Positions 44,620 through 53,961 of a stretch of 64,000 nt of DNA are shown one piece after another. Within the stretch, counting starts at the first letter, position 1; each line of letters starts with the position of its first letter. The notes under the pieces were generated by a model that ran no database searches, was not told where the DNA came from, and saw nothing but the letters and a program-made list of their open reading frames with translations. A program made the translations under genes and the position numbers. The DNA comes from Pseudarthrobacter raffinosi (GTDB taxonomy: Bacteria > Actinomycetota > Actinomycetes > Actinomycetales > Micrococcaceae). Location: assembly GCF_023913735.1 (NCBI RefSeq), contig NZ_JAMXBH010000007.1:1-64000 (forward strand). The letters run 5' to 3'.

Positions 44620-45708
44620 ATGTACGAAACGCCCCCCGGCGAGCCAGCCGCCCCGCCCCGACGTCCGGCTCCCTGGCGGCGGCGGCCGCTGGCATTGAGG
44701 GCCCGGCCGCGGCAGGTGGAATCGTTCCGCGAGCACCTGCGGCTCGGGCGCAAGGGGCTGGCAATCGGCATCGATATCGGCGGCACCAAAGTCGCCGCCG
44801 GCGTGGTGGACGCCGACGGAAGGATCCTGAGCGAGGCCCGGCGGTCCACACCCGGCAGCGACCCGCGTGCGGTAGAGCAGGTCATCGTAGAGCTCGTGGA
44901 CGAACTCGGTGCCGGCCACAGGGTCTGGTCAGTAGGCATCGGTGCGGCCGGCTGGATGGATCTGGACGGCGGAACCGTGCTTTTCAGTCCGCACCTCGCC
45001 TGGCGCAACGAGCCGTTGCGCGCAAACCTGCAGCGCCTGCTGCGCCGGCCTGTGCTGCTGACGAACGACGCCGACGCCGCGGCCTGGGCGGAATGGCGCT
45101 TTGGTGCAGGGCAGGGCGAGGACCGGCTGGTATGCATCACCCTCGGTACCGGCATCGGCGGTGCCATGGTGATGGACGGGCGGGTGGAGCGCGGCCGGTT
45201 TGGTGTAGCCGGCGAATTCGGCCACCAGATCATCATGCCCGGCGGGCAGCGTTGCGAGTGCGGTAACCGGGGCTGCTGGGAGCAGTACGCCTCGGGCAAC
45301 GCCCTCGGCCGGGAAGCGAGGATTCTGGCGCGGGCCAATTCGCCGGTTGCCCAGGAACTGCTGGCCACCGTCGGCGGTGACGCCGAGCAGATCACCGGGG
45401 CCATTGTCACTGATCTGGCACTCGCCGGTGACGCGGCCTGCCGCGAACTCCTGGATGAAGTGGGCGAGTGGCTGGGCCTGGGATTGGCGAACCTGGCGGC
45501 AGCATTGGATCCGGGACTGTTTGTGATCGGCGGGGGACTCTGCTCGGCAGGGGACCTGCTGGTGGAGCCCGCGCGCAAGGCGTTCGCCCGGAACCTAACG
45601 GGCCGTGGCTTCCGTCCGGCAGCCGGCATCGCGCTGGCAGCGCTCGGACCAAACGCGGGGCTCATCGGGGCGGCCGATCTGTCCCGCGTCAGTAGCCGCA
45701 TGCGGTGA
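44620..45708 (+). CDS. glk: ROK-family glucokinase
   Basis: 362 residues. The phosphate loop is IGIDIGGTKVAAGVVDADG (about 48-66), the catalytic Asp lies in LLTNDADAAAWAEW, and the ROK zinc site is CECGNRGCWEQYASG. It has no helix-turn-helix domain, so it is a sugar kinase rather than a ROK repressor. It phosphorylates glucose with ATP (or polyphosphate in some actinobacteria). A 45-residue Pro/Arg-rich leader precedes the kinase fold; if ATG 44620 is wrong, an internal start near residue 45 would still give a full domain. Confidence 0.88.
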   Translation: MYETPPGEPAAPPRRPAPWRRRPLALRARPRQVESFREHLRLGRKGLAIGIDIGGTKVAAGVVDADGRILSEARRSTPGSDPRAVEQVIVELVDELGAGHRVWSVGIGAAGWMDLDGGTVLFSPHLAWRNEPLRANLQRLLRRPVLLTNDADAAAWAEWRFGAGQGEDRLVCITLGTGIGGAMVMDGRVERGRFGVAGEFGHQIIMPGGQRCECGNRGCWEQYASGNALGREARILARANSPVAQELLATVGGDAEQITGAIVTDLALAGDAACRELLDEVGEWLGLGLANLAAALDPGLFVIGGGLCSAGDLLVEPARKAFARNLTGRGFRPAAGIALAALGPNAGLIGAADLSRVSSRMR

Positions 45709-45718
45709 GGGACGCACC

Positions 45719-46354
45719 TTAGACGCGGGCGCCGTCGTCGTTCTCGTCCTTTTCCTGGGGCAGCTTCATGATCAGGTAAACCACGGCAAGGATGAACACT
45801 GCCACCATGCCCACGATCGCCAGCAGCGGCGCTGACCGCCAGAACATCACGGCCAGGAGCAAGGCAATGGGCGCACCAATTGCGCCGAGCCAGGCAAGCA
45901 TGGTCAGGGGATCCGTGCCTGCAAGGCTTGGCGGTTCTTCGGGAACGAAGTCCCCGGCGTCGTCCTCCGCAGCGTAGTCACGCGGGCCGAAGGCGGCAGG
46001 GCCGCCCTGGCTGTCACCGCCGGTCCGCTCGCCGGCCTCGACCTGCCCGCCGTCACCGGCGCCCGGCGTCGCCGCCTGCCGTTCGGCTGCGGACAGTTCG
46101 GTGGGGGCTGTTCCGGCCAGACCCAGCGGATCAAAGTCGCGGAATGTCGCGGACCTGCCGGACCCGGCCACGGCCTCCGGGCCAGCCGGACCAGGAGTTT
46201 CAGGGACAATGCCCGTGGCGTCAGGGCCCGAGGAGGCGTCCGCTGTGCCGGTAGGGTTGGCAGGTTTCTCTTCGAGCCGGGCCACCAGGTCCAGCCACAC
46301 AGCATCGTCCTGGTTTGCGCTCTGGTCCGGCGATCCGGAGTCGGGCCTATTCAT
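45719..46354 (-). CDS. Hypothetical acidic protein with two C-terminal membrane helices
   Basis: 211 residues. The first 140 are Ala/Gly/Pro/Glu-rich and probably disordered, with a short conserved-looking start (WLDLVARLEEKP). Two hydrophobic segments follow: MLAWLGAIGAPIALLLAVMFW and LLAIVGMVAVFILAVVYLIM, then a charged tail. GGAGGG precedes ATG 46354, which overlaps the stop of the upstream esterase by eight bases. The N-terminal part should face the cytoplasm. No known family; it is last in a three-gene minus-strand run with two esterases. Confidence 0.75.
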   Translation of the reverse strand: MNRPDSGSPDQSANQDDAVWLDLVARLEEKPANPTGTADASSGPDATGIVPETPGPAGPEAVAGSGRSATFRDFDPLGLAGTAPTELSAAERQAATPGAGDGGQVEAGERTGGDSQGGPAAFGPRDYAAEDDAGDFVPEEPPSLAGTDPLTMLAWLGAIGAPIALLLAVMFWRSAPLLAIVGMVAVFILAVVYLIMKLPQEKDENDDGARV

Positions 46355-47141
46355 GGGCAGTGCCCTCCTGGACCTGGGCTGCTGCCGTGCCGGCAACCAC
46401 CGCGCGGATGAAGTCGGCGGAGCCCTGGAAGATGTCCTCGGCGTCGTTATCCAGTGTTGCCACGTGGTAGCTGTTCTCCAGAGTGGTCAGTGTCAGTGGA
46501 GCGTTGGTCAGGCCGCGGCGCAGGGCTGCCACACTCGTGTCAGAGACAACGTGGTCCACGGTGGACCGGAAGACCCGTACGGGTGCGGTGATGCGGGGGA
46601 GCAGCCGGATGGTGTCCTTGAACATCTTGTTCAGCTCGTGGGCCGCGGCTACGGGCGTTCGCGGGTAGGCGCCCTCGTCCATCCCGGGCTTGAGGATGTC
46701 GTTGGCAATGGCCGGGGTGCTCTTCAGGACCAGTTTCAGGATGCCCGCCAGTGGAGCGCGTGGATCATCAATCACCAGTCCGGGGTTCACCACGATCACC
46801 CCCGCCACGGGCCGGGTGGCGGCAATTCTCAGGGCCAGGGTACCGCCCATGCTCAGCCCGGCGACGAAGACGTGGTCGCAGTGGGAGTCCAGCTCCAGGT
46901 AGGCGTCGTCCAGGGCGTCGTGCCATTGCGGCCAGCGCGTGCGGGCAAGGTCCTGCCAACGGCTGCCGTGCCCGGGCAGCAGCGGCATGCGTACCGCGAA
47001 GCCGGCGTCGGCAAGCGACTGGGCCCACGCGCGCAGCCCGTGCGGACTGCCCGTGAATCCGTGTGAGAGGACCACCCCGATCCGGGCTCCTTCGCCGTTG
47101 AAGGTGCTGCTGAAAGGGCTGTGGTCCGGTACGCCGGTCAT
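46347..47141 (-). CDS. Alpha/beta hydrolase (esterase/lipase), copy 1
   Basis: 264 residues of the Est30/monoacylglycerol-lipase-like group. The oxyanion region is VLSHGFTGSPHGLRAWA, the nucleophile elbow GLSMGG (near residue 95), the acid Asp lies in FRSTVDHVVSD and the His in NSYHVATLD. It should cleave short acyl esters or monoacylglycerols in the cytoplasm. It shares the same architecture with its neighbour at 47138, which it overlaps by four bases (ATGA), indicating tandem duplication. It stands between the membrane protein and the paralogue. Confidence 0.88.
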   Translation of the reverse strand: MTGVPDHSPFSSTFNGEGARIGVVLSHGFTGSPHGLRAWAQSLADAGFAVRMPLLPGHGSRWQDLARTRWPQWHDALDDAYLELDSHCDHVFVAGLSMGGTLALRIAATRPVAGVIVVNPGLVIDDPRAPLAGILKLVLKSTPAIANDILKPGMDEGAYPRTPVAAAHELNKMFKDTIRLLPRITAPVRVFRSTVDHVVSDTSVAALRRGLTNAPLTLTTLENSYHVATLDNDAEDIFQGSADFIRAVVAGTAAAQVQEGTAHE

Positions 47142-47959
47142 GTAGTCTCCGAGGTGGTGTGAGGTGTGGCCGCGGTTCGGGCTGACGGTGCAGTGCTGGG
47201 TGCATGGGCAAGGAAGAAGGCGCTGGAACGGGCAAAAATCTCGGGCGCATCAACATCCAGGGTGGCCACGTGACCGCTGTTGTGCAGGTCCACTACCTCC
47301 ACCAGCCGTGAGCCCAAACGCTGCCGCAACATCAGTAGTGAGGTGGCCGGCACCACGACGTCCGACTGGGACTTGAATACCTGCACCGGGGCGGTGACCT
47401 GGTGCAGCCCGCGGGTGGCTGTGCCGAAAAGCTTCTTGAGCTCGTGCACGGCTGCCAACGGAGTCCGTGAGTAGTCGCCGTCATTGGTGACGTCCGCCGT
47501 CGGCTGTTCCTCCTGAATGGGCAGTGTGGTGCGCTGGAAGTACTTGAGAACTCCGATGACCCGCACGCGGCGGTCGTAGAAGCTGAGGCCGGGATTCACC
47601 AAAGAGACGCCAGCCACGGGATGCCTGGCGGCAGTCAGCAGCGCAATGGCGCCGCCCATCGAGAGGCCGGCCACAAAACACTGCTCTGTCTGAGCGCTCA
47701 GCTGCAGGTACGCCGATTCGAAAGTCCCGTACCAGTCACGCCAGTTCGAGCGGGCGAGCTGCCGCCAATCCGAACCATGGCCGGGCAGGAGCGGCACCGA
47801 CACGGCGAATCCTTGGGCGGCGAGGTTCTCTGCCCAGGGCAGGACGCTGAGCGGGCTGCCGGTAAAGCCATGGCAGATGGCAATCCCGGTAGTGGCATTG
47901 GGTCCGTGGCCGGGGTAGCTGAAAGCGGCAGGCCGGGGCATGATGCTGCTTTCTGTCAT
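47138..47959 (-). CDS. Alpha/beta hydrolase (esterase/lipase), copy 2
   Basis: 273 residues, paralogous to the adjacent gene. It has GIAICHGFTGSPLSVLPWAENLA, LPGHGSDWRQLAR, the nucleophile in GLSMGGAIAL, the acid in KSQSDVVVPA and His in NSGHVATLD. First gene of the three-gene run. The start may be ATG 47959 or the internal ATG 47941 (MPRPAAFSY), which has a somewhat better upstream AGAAAG. Divergent from an acyltransferase gene, which suggests linked lipid turnover; substrate is unknown. Confidence 0.87.
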   Translation of the reverse strand: MTESSIMPRPAAFSYPGHGPNATTGIAICHGFTGSPLSVLPWAENLAAQGFAVSVPLLPGHGSDWRQLARSNWRDWYGTFESAYLQLSAQTEQCFVAGLSMGGAIALLTAARHPVAGVSLVNPGLSFYDRRVRVIGVLKYFQRTTLPIQEEQPTADVTNDGDYSRTPLAAVHELKKLFGTATRGLHQVTAPVQVFKSQSDVVVPATSLLMLRQRLGSRLVEVVDLHNSGHVATLDVDAPEIFARSSAFFLAHAPSTAPSARTAATPHTTSETT

Positions 47960-48070
47960 AACACCATCGTGTCATTGTTCTCGACAAATCTCACTAGAGT
48001 AGGGTTGCACTGGAGTGCCCGCCCGGCCCGACGAAGGGCCGGCCGGCCGGCTTCCGGAGAGGTTCGTCAC

Positions 48071-48847
48071 GTGTTCTATTGGGTCATGAAGAGGATCTTC
48101 CTGGGGCCGGTGCTGCGGCTTCTTTTCCGCCCCTGGGTCAAGGGCCTGGACAATGTTCCGGCGCAGGGCGCGGCAATTATCGCCTCAAACCACCTGTCTT
48201 TCTCCGACTCCATCTTTATGCCCCTGATGGTCCGCAGGCCGGTTGTTTTCCTGGCCAAGTCCGAGTACTTCACCGGCACCGGCATCAAAGGAAGGCTGAC
48301 GGCCATGTTCTTCAGGCTCACCAACCAGCTGCCCATGGACAGGTCCGGGGGCGCGGCATCGGCTGTTTCGCTCAACGCCGGCATGGATGTCCTGACAAGC
48401 GGGGGACTGCTGGGCATCTACCCTGAAGGGACCCGCAGCCCCGACGCTCGCCTCTACCGGGGCAAAGTGGGCGTCGCCAGGCTGGCCCTGCAGGCTGGTG
48501 TGCCCGTGATTCCCGTGGCCATGATTGGCACGGACAAGGTTCAGCCCATCGGCAAGCGGATGCCGAACATCCGGCGCATCGGCATGATTTTCGGTGCGCC
48601 GTTGGATTTCAGCCAGTACGCAGACCAGGCGGAGGACCGGCTGGTCCAGCGCAAGGTCACCGACGAAATCATGTTCGAGCTGATGCGGCTCTCCGGCCAG
48701 GAGTACGTGGACGAGTACGCTGCCGTGGTGAAGCTCCGCCTTACGGGCGCAGCAGCCACCGAGGCTGGGGACGCCACCGCGAAACGCGCCGACCCTGACG
48801 GCGGGGCTGAGGGCACTGATGCCGAGGGTAAGGACCCGGCAGGCTGA
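48071..48847 (+). CDS. Lysophospholipid acyltransferase (PlsC family)
   Basis: 258 residues. It has a hydrophobic start (FYWVMKRIFLGPVLRLLF), the H-x4-D block NHLSFSDSIF, RLTNQLPMDRSGG, PEGTRSPDARL and VIPVAMIGTDKV. It acylates a lysophospholipid or acylglycerol phosphate at the membrane; Rv2182c occupies the equivalent place before aroG. GTG 48071 follows GGAGAGG; the frame is open further upstream but lacks signals. The C-terminal 35 residues are acidic and Gly/Ala-rich and lie outside the enzyme domain. Confidence 0.88.
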   Translation: MFYWVMKRIFLGPVLRLLFRPWVKGLDNVPAQGAAIIASNHLSFSDSIFMPLMVRRPVVFLAKSEYFTGTGIKGRLTAMFFRLTNQLPMDRSGGAASAVSLNAGMDVLTSGGLLGIYPEGTRSPDARLYRGKVGVARLALQAGVPVIPVAMIGTDKVQPIGKRMPNIRRIGMIFGAPLDFSQYADQAEDRLVQRKVTDEIMFELMRLSGQEYVDEYAAVVKLRLTGAAATEAGDATAKRADPDGGAEGTDAEGKDPAG

Positions 48848-48906
48848 CTGTGACGCCGCTCTCTGTACGCGTGACGGTCAGGTGTCCTGAAGCCAGCCGC
48901 GCACAT

Positions 48907-48912
48907 TAGTCT
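48907..48912 (+). promoter_or_regulatory. -10 box (TAGTCT) for leaderless aroG
   Basis: TAGTCT occupies -12 to -7 relative to the GTG at 48919, so transcription would begin at the start codon. No Shine-Dalgarno precedes the GTG. The -35 region is not consensus. Confidence 0.45.
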
Positions 48913-48918
48913 TAGATA

Positions 48919-50310
48919 GTGACTGAGCTATCTGCAAAACCTGCCTTTTCGCTGTCCAGCACCGCCCAGAGCGGAGCAGCCAATTATCCTGGCCTCGATG
49001 ATTGGCGTGACCTTCCCGTTTCCCAGCAGCCCAGCTGGCAGGACAAGGACGTTTTCGACGCGTCTGTCGGGGAGCTTTCCGTGCTCCCGCCGCTGGTATT
49101 CGCCGGCGAAGTGGACGTTCTCCGGGAACGGCTGGCGGCTGCGGCGGAGGGCAAAGCCTTCCTGCTGCAAGGTGGCGACTGTGCTGAGACCTTTGAAGCG
49201 GCAACAGCGGATAAAATCAGCGCCCGGGTCAAGACCATCCTCCAGATGGCAGTGGTGCTCACCTATGGCGCAGCGATGCCAGTCATCAAGATGGGCCGGA
49301 TGGCCGGCCAGTTCGCCAAGCCCCGCTCTTCCAACGACGAGACCCGCGACGGCGTGACCCTCCCGGCGTACCGCGGCGACATCGTCAACGGCTACGAGTT
49401 CACCCCCGAGTCCCGTGGCCATGACGCCGCCCGGATGCTCAAGGCCTACCACACGTCCGCCTCCACCCTGAACCTCATCAGGGCCTTCACGCAGGGCGGC
49501 TTCGCGGACCTGCGCTCCGTGCACCAGTGGAACAAGGGTTTCACCGAGAACCCGGCGCACGCCCGTTACGAATCCCTGGCCCGTGACATCGACCGCGCCA
49601 TCAAGTTCATGGCGTCCTGCGGGGCTGATTTCGAAGCACTCAAGCGGGTGGAATTCTTCGCCAGCCACGAGGCCCTGCTGCTGGACTACGAGCGCGCACT
49701 GACCCGCATTGATTCGCGGACCGGTTTCCCGTATGACACGTCGGCGCATTTCCTGTGGATCGGGGAGCGTACGCGCGAGCTTGACCACGCGCACGTTGAC
49801 TTCCTCTCACGCGTCCGGAACCCCATTGGCGTGAAGCTGGGCCCGTCGACAACCGGCGACGACGCCCTCCGCCTCATCGACAAGCTGGACCCCGAGCGGG
49901 AGCCGGGCAGGCTGACGTTCATCACGCGTATGGGCGCGGGCAATATCCGCGAGAAGCTTCCCGCCATTGTGGAGAAGGTGACCGCCTCCGGCGCCAAGGT
50001 TCTCTGGGTCACCGATCCGATGCACGGCAACACCGTCACCTCGCCCAACGGCTACAAGACCCGGAACTTCGACGACGTCATTGACGAAGTACGCGGGTTC
50101 TTCGAAGTCCACCATGCTTTGGGCACGGTTCCCGGTGGCCTCCACGTGGAGATGACCGGCGACGACGTCGCCGAATGCCTGGGCGGTGCCGATCCGGTGG
50201 ACCAGGAAGCGTTCCTCGACAAGTACGAGTCGGTCTGCGATCCGCGCCTGAACCACATGCAGTCCCTGGAAATGGCGTTCCTGGTGGCCGGAGCACTGGC
50301 CAAGCACTGA
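48919..50310 (+). CDS. aroG: 3-deoxy-7-phosphoheptulonate synthase, class II
   Basis: 463 residues of the type II (plant/mycobacterial) DAHP synthase family. Conserved stretches are LLQGGDCAETFEA (Cys metal ligand), MGRMAGQFAKPRS, YRGDIVNGYE, TSAHFLWIGERTRELD, GVKLGPS, and VTDPMHGNTV with the metal-binding His. It condenses erythrose 4-phosphate and phosphoenolpyruvate, the entry step of aromatic biosynthesis, and matches Rv2178c in size and place. GTG 48919 appears leaderless. tyrA in the same window lies downstream in the same pathway. Confidence 0.95.
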   Translation: MTELSAKPAFSLSSTAQSGAANYPGLDDWRDLPVSQQPSWQDKDVFDASVGELSVLPPLVFAGEVDVLRERLAAAAEGKAFLLQGGDCAETFEAATADKISARVKTILQMAVVLTYGAAMPVIKMGRMAGQFAKPRSSNDETRDGVTLPAYRGDIVNGYEFTPESRGHDAARMLKAYHTSASTLNLIRAFTQGGFADLRSVHQWNKGFTENPAHARYESLARDIDRAIKFMASCGADFEALKRVEFFASHEALLLDYERALTRIDSRTGFPYDTSAHFLWIGERTRELDHAHVDFLSRVRNPIGVKLGPSTTGDDALRLIDKLDPEREPGRLTFITRMGAGNIREKLPAIVEKVTASGAKVLWVTDPMHGNTVTSPNGYKTRNFDDVIDEVRGFFEVHHALGTVPGGLHVEMTGDDVAECLGGADPVDQEAFLDKYESVCDPRLNHMQSLEMAFLVAGALAKH

Positions 50311-50362
50311 CCGCTCGACGCGGAGTCGGACTTCCGCGGTGGTGTGGCCGGCAGTCCGCCGG

Positions 50363-52435
50363 CTACACCACTGTCAGGGTAACTACGGAGCCTTCAGGCA
50401 CCCTCTTCTTCACCGGGTCCTGATCCCGTACCGTGCCGAAGAAGCCGCCGAGGATATTGTTCACCCGTACCTCGAAGCCCAGCGCACGCAGCGCGTCTTC
50501 GGCTTCCTTGGCTTGTTTCCCGATGAAACTGGGGACTTCAACGAGCTTGGGTCCGTCTGAAATGGTCAGCGTCACCGTGCCGCCCTTGGTCAGGGTGCCG
50601 GTCGCAGGCGACTGCGCGGCAACCGACCCCTTGGGCACGTGCCTGTCGTTGACTTTGTCCTTCGCGACATCGGCCTTGAGCCCGGCCGACTCGATGGTTT
50701 CGACGGCGGCGTCCTCCTCCAGCCCGACGACTGACGGAACGGGGATCGGCTGCGGACCCTTGGAGACGGACAGGGCTACCGGAGTGCCATGGCGCGCTGG
50801 GGTTCCTGCGGCGGGATCCTGGGCCAACACAACGCCGGCGGCAACGGCGTCATCAAATTTTTCACTAACTGTACCTAGCGCCATTTCGGCCTGGTTCAGT
50901 GCATTTTTCGCATCGTCAAGTGTTCCGCCGGTCAGTTTCGGGAGTTCGAACAGTTGCGGCCCCTTGGAAACAAACAGGGACACGAGCTGGAACTTCCTGG
51001 TCTCTGTGCCGGCAGTCGGGTCGGAGCCCACAACGAGGCCGGACGGAACGTCGTCGTCAAAGACATCGTTGGTACGCGACTGGAACCCCGCCTCGCTCAG
51101 CAGTTGCTGGGCCTGGGCCACTGACTTGTTGGCGACCGCCGGAATGGTGCCCGGCGACCCGGGGCCCATGCCGAAGAACCAGCCGGCTCCTGTGGCAAGC
51201 AACGCGATGATGACCAGGACCACCACCCAGAGGGCGCCGCGGCGCCGCGGGTTCCCCTCCCGCAGACTCCGGACCGGGGTCGCCGCAGCCCTGGACCTTG
51301 CCTTCTCGTCCTCCCTGTCGAGCTTGCGGCGGGCGCGTTTGCTGAGGGGGATCGCTGCCGGGACGGCGTCTTGAGCATCTGGCCTGTAGTGCGCTTCCGG
51401 CCGGAACTGTTCGCCTGGCCGGTAGTCGGCGTCGGGCGGATACAGGGCATGCGGAGCGTGCGGTGGGTGCTGTGGCTGCGGCCGGGAGAAGGACGACATC
51501 ACGGCGGTGGGGTTGTTGGTGCGGGCGATGATCTCGGTCTGGTTCTGCTGGCCTTCTTGGGTCGCGGCAGGCGGCCTGAGGTCCAGTTCGGCATCCGTGA
51601 GGTTGGTCCGGATGTGGCGGAGTTCCTGCAGCAGGGCGTTGCCGTCCACCGGGCGGTTCTCGGGATCGTTTGCGGTGCACCACTGGACGAGTTCATCCAC
51701 CTCTGCGGCGAGGCCAGGCACTAAGGCCGACGGCGGACCGACCGTTTCATTCACGTGCTTGTACGCAACCTGGATGGGGACCTCGCCGTCGTACGGCTGC
51801 TGGCCGGTCAGCATCTCATAGAGCATGATGCCCACCGAATAGATATCACTCCGGGTGTCAGCCTGCTTTCCCAGCACAAGCTCGGGGGAGAGATAACCCA
51901 CCGTACCGATCAGCGTCCCGGTACTCGTTGACGTCGTTACTGCCCGGGCCAGTCCAAAGTCGCCGATCTTGATCCGGCCGTCGTCCGCGATCAGGACGTT
52001 CTCCGGTTTCACATCCCGGTGGATCAGCCCCGCGGCATGGGCCGCGCCGAGTCCCTGCACTACCGGATCAATCAGGGCAAGGGCCAGGCGGGGAGGCAGC
52101 GCACCTTTGGATCTGATGACGTCGCGGAGGGTGTGACCCTTGATGTGTTCCATGACCAGATAAGCCGTCTGGCCGTCGTTACCCTGGTCCAGGACTCCCA
52201 CCACATGGGCGTGGGACAGCTTCGCGGCGGCTTTCGCCTCGCGGCCCAGCCGGTCCAGAAACGTCTCGTCGGTGGCGAGGTGGGGATGAAGGACCTTCAG
52301 GGCAACATCGCGTTCCAGCCGAAGGTCCGTTGCCAGATATACAGTGGACATGCCGCCGCGCGCGAGTTTGGAGCGGACGGCGTAGCGGTTGTCCACCAGC
52401 GTTCCAACGAGACGGTCTGACACTTGTTCCTGCAC
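50363..52435 (-). CDS. pknL: Ser/Thr protein kinase with four PASTA domains (PknL-position)
   Basis: 690 residues. The kinase domain (about 15-275) has LARGGMSTVYLA, the ATP-binding Lys in VALKVLHPH, HRDVKPENVLI, GDFGLARA, and an activation loop rich in Thr/Ser (TTSTSTGTLIGTVGYLSPE). A single membrane helix (WVVVLVIIALLATGAGWFFGM, about 410-430) leads to four extracellular PASTA repeats of about 65 residues, each with a PxVVG/GLxP-like start. PASTA domains bind peptidoglycan fragments. It lies between aroG and the Rv2175c-like gene as pknL does; mycobacterial PknL itself lacks PASTA repeats, so this is the longer actinobacterial form. The following lytic transglycosylase gene may be a functional partner. 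Confidence 0.92.
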   Translation of the reverse strand: MQEQVSDRLVGTLVDNRYAVRSKLARGGMSTVYLATDLRLERDVALKVLHPHLATDETFLDRLGREAKAAAKLSHAHVVGVLDQGNDGQTAYLVMEHIKGHTLRDVIRSKGALPPRLALALIDPVVQGLGAAHAAGLIHRDVKPENVLIADDGRIKIGDFGLARAVTTSTSTGTLIGTVGYLSPELVLGKQADTRSDIYSVGIMLYEMLTGQQPYDGEVPIQVAYKHVNETVGPPSALVPGLAAEVDELVQWCTANDPENRPVDGNALLQELRHIRTNLTDAELDLRPPAATQEGQQNQTEIIARTNNPTAVMSSFSRPQPQHPPHAPHALYPPDADYRPGEQFRPEAHYRPDAQDAVPAAIPLSKRARRKLDREDEKARSRAAATPVRSLREGNPRRRGALWVVVLVIIALLATGAGWFFGMGPGSPGTIPAVANKSVAQAQQLLSEAGFQSRTNDVFDDDVPSGLVVGSDPTAGTETRKFQLVSLFVSKGPQLFELPKLTGGTLDDAKNALNQAEMALGTVSEKFDDAVAAGVVLAQDPAAGTPARHGTPVALSVSKGPQPIPVPSVVGLEEDAAVETIESAGLKADVAKDKVNDRHVPKGSVAAQSPATGTLTKGGTVTLTISDGPKLVEVPSFIGKQAKEAEDALRALGFEVRVNNILGGFFGTVRDQDPVKKRVPEGSVVTLTVV

Positions 52436-52460
52436 CCTACGATCCTAATCCCGCATGGAA

Positions 52461-52493
52461 AAGGGTCCGAACCGACGTGCGGTCCGGACCCTT
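52461..52493 (-). terminator. Terminator after the lytic transglycosylase gene
   Basis: AAGGGTCCG pairs with CGGACCCTT with an inner ACCG/CGGT stem and loop ACGTG. On the minus strand it is followed by TTTTCC. It separates the transglycosylase transcript from pknL. Confidence 0.75.
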
Positions 52494-52551
52494 ATCGTTA
52501 CCCCGTTGGGCCGGCTTCAGCAAGCCCGGGGAACCATGGCCCGGTGGCTCT

Positions 52552-53961
52552 TTAGCCGAAGTTCTTCTGGTGCGCCTTGATGGCAGCTACGTAGGCTTTG
52601 GTGTCGTCGTACATGCCGTATTTGCTGACAGAGTACTGGCCCTGGTAGTACCCCGCAATTGCTGTGTCGAGGTCCTTGCTGGTGGCGATAAGCCGCTTGA
52701 TGATCGCCACGCCGGCCGTCGCGTTGTCGTAGGGGTCCAGCAGGTTCAGCTTCCGCCCTACGAGGTCTGAGGCCCACTGCCCGGAGGACGGGATGACCTG
52801 CATGGTGCCGATCGCGTTGGCAGGTGACACCGCACGCTGGTTAAAGCCGGACTCCTGGTGCGCGAAGGCGAGGGCCAGGGTGGGGTCCACTCCCATCTGG
52901 CGTGCTGTGTCGGCCACAATTGCGCGCATCTCGGCCCGGGACGGTACGGGAGAGGCGTTCAGCAAGGCCTTGTTCTCATTGGCGGAGCTCACAACGGCAG
53001 CGGGGTAGGTGAAACCCAGGAAGGAGCTCGGCACCAGCGGGGCGGGGGGTGCCGCCGGGGTGGAGGAAGCGGGTTGAAGGGAGGCGCCGGGAATGACCAG
53101 CTTGTTGCCGGGGTAGATGACAGTGGTCATGCTCAGCTGGTTGGCCGCGAGAATGTCCGAGAGCTTGACGCCGTGCCGGGAGGCGATCGCTGACAGGGTG
53201 TCCCCGGCCTTGATCGTGTATGAACTGCCGGGAGCGGGCGCAGCAGGAGCTGGTGCGGGAGCCGGCGCAGCAGGAGCGGGAGCGGGCGCTGCGGGAGCGG
53301 AAGTAGGCTGCACGGCCGAAGCCGGTGCAGCCGGGGCTGCGGGAGCACCTGCGCCGACTTTGATCTTCTGGCCGGGGTAGATGATGGAGCGCATGTTCAG
53401 GCCGTTCCAGCTGAAAACGTCCGACAGGCTGACCTTGTGCCGGGCCGCGATGGCGCCGAGCGTATCGCCGGACTTTACGGTGTAGCTGCCTCCGGCATTG
53501 GCCGGAGCGGCCGCGGCAGGGGCCGCAGGAGCCGGGGCGGGGGCGGAACCCGTGCCAGACAGCTTGATCTTCTGGCCGGGGTAGATGATTGTGTTCGGCT
53601 GGAGGTTGTTGAGCTTAAGGACCTCGTACGTTTCCAGCCCGAATTTGCCGGCGATTCCGCTGATGGTGTCGCCCCGGGCAATGGTGTATTCCGCGGGAGC
53701 CGCCGGCTGCATGGGCTGGAAGGCAGCCGGAATAGTCGTGGAAACCGAGGCCGCCGGGATCAGGGCAGCCTTAGGTTCGGCTGCCTGGGCCTTCATCGCG
53801 GCGGCAAGGGTTGCCGGGATAGCACGGGCAGGGGCCTCTGCGGCAGCAGGCTGGGCGAGGGCCAACGACGACAGGACAACCGCAGGAAGCGCTGCTGTGG
53901 TGACAGCAATCATGGGCAGGCTCTGCCTGGAGGGCTGCTTTGGCGAGCGGGACGTCGTCAT
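52552..53961 (-). CDS. Secreted lytic transglycosylase with three LysM domains
   Basis: 469 residues. The signal peptide is near residues 15-42 (LPMIAVTTAALPAVVLSSLALAQPAAA). Three LysM domains follow: EYTIARGDTISGIAGKFG, SYTVKSGDTLGAIAARHK and SYTIKAGDTLSAIASRHG, separated by Ala/Pro linkers (one of about 40 residues). The C-terminal SLT/goose-lysozyme-like domain (about 335-469) has the catalytic Glu in AFAHQESGFNQRAVSPANAIGTMQV. It binds and cleaves peptidoglycan outside the cell, and the fold resembles resuscitation-linked enzymes. ATG 53961 has AGAGG upstream; a TTG at 53982 is possible. The AT-rich stretch 54010-54100 is the likely promoter region. Confidence 0.9.
   Translation of the reverse strand: MTTSRSPKQPSRQSLPMIAVTTAALPAVVLSSLALAQPAAAEAPARAIPATLAAAMKAQAAEPKAALIPAASVSTTIPAAFQPMQPAAPAEYTIARGDTISGIAGKFGLETYEVLKLNNLQPNTIIYPGQKIKLSGTGSAPAPAPAAPAAAAPANAGGSYTVKSGDTLGAIAARHKVSLSDVFSWNGLNMRSIIYPGQKIKVGAGAPAAPAAPASAVQPTSAPAAPAPAPAAPAPAPAPAAPAPGSSYTIKAGDTLSAIASRHGVKLSDILAANQLSMTTVIYPGNKLVIPGASLQPASSTPAAPPAPLVPSSFLGFTYPAAVVSSANENKALLNASPVPSRAEMRAIVADTARQMGVDPTLALAFAHQESGFNQRAVSPANAIGTMQVIPSSGQWASDLVGRKLNLLDPYDNATAGVAIIKRLIATSKDLDTAIAGYYQGQYSVSKYGMYDDTKAYVAAIKAHQKNFG

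Noticed and set aside
47621..48070. N-terminal extension of the acyltransferase at 48071
   Set aside because: It overlaps the opposite-strand esterase and lacks homology to the family; GTG 48071 has a good ribosome-binding site.
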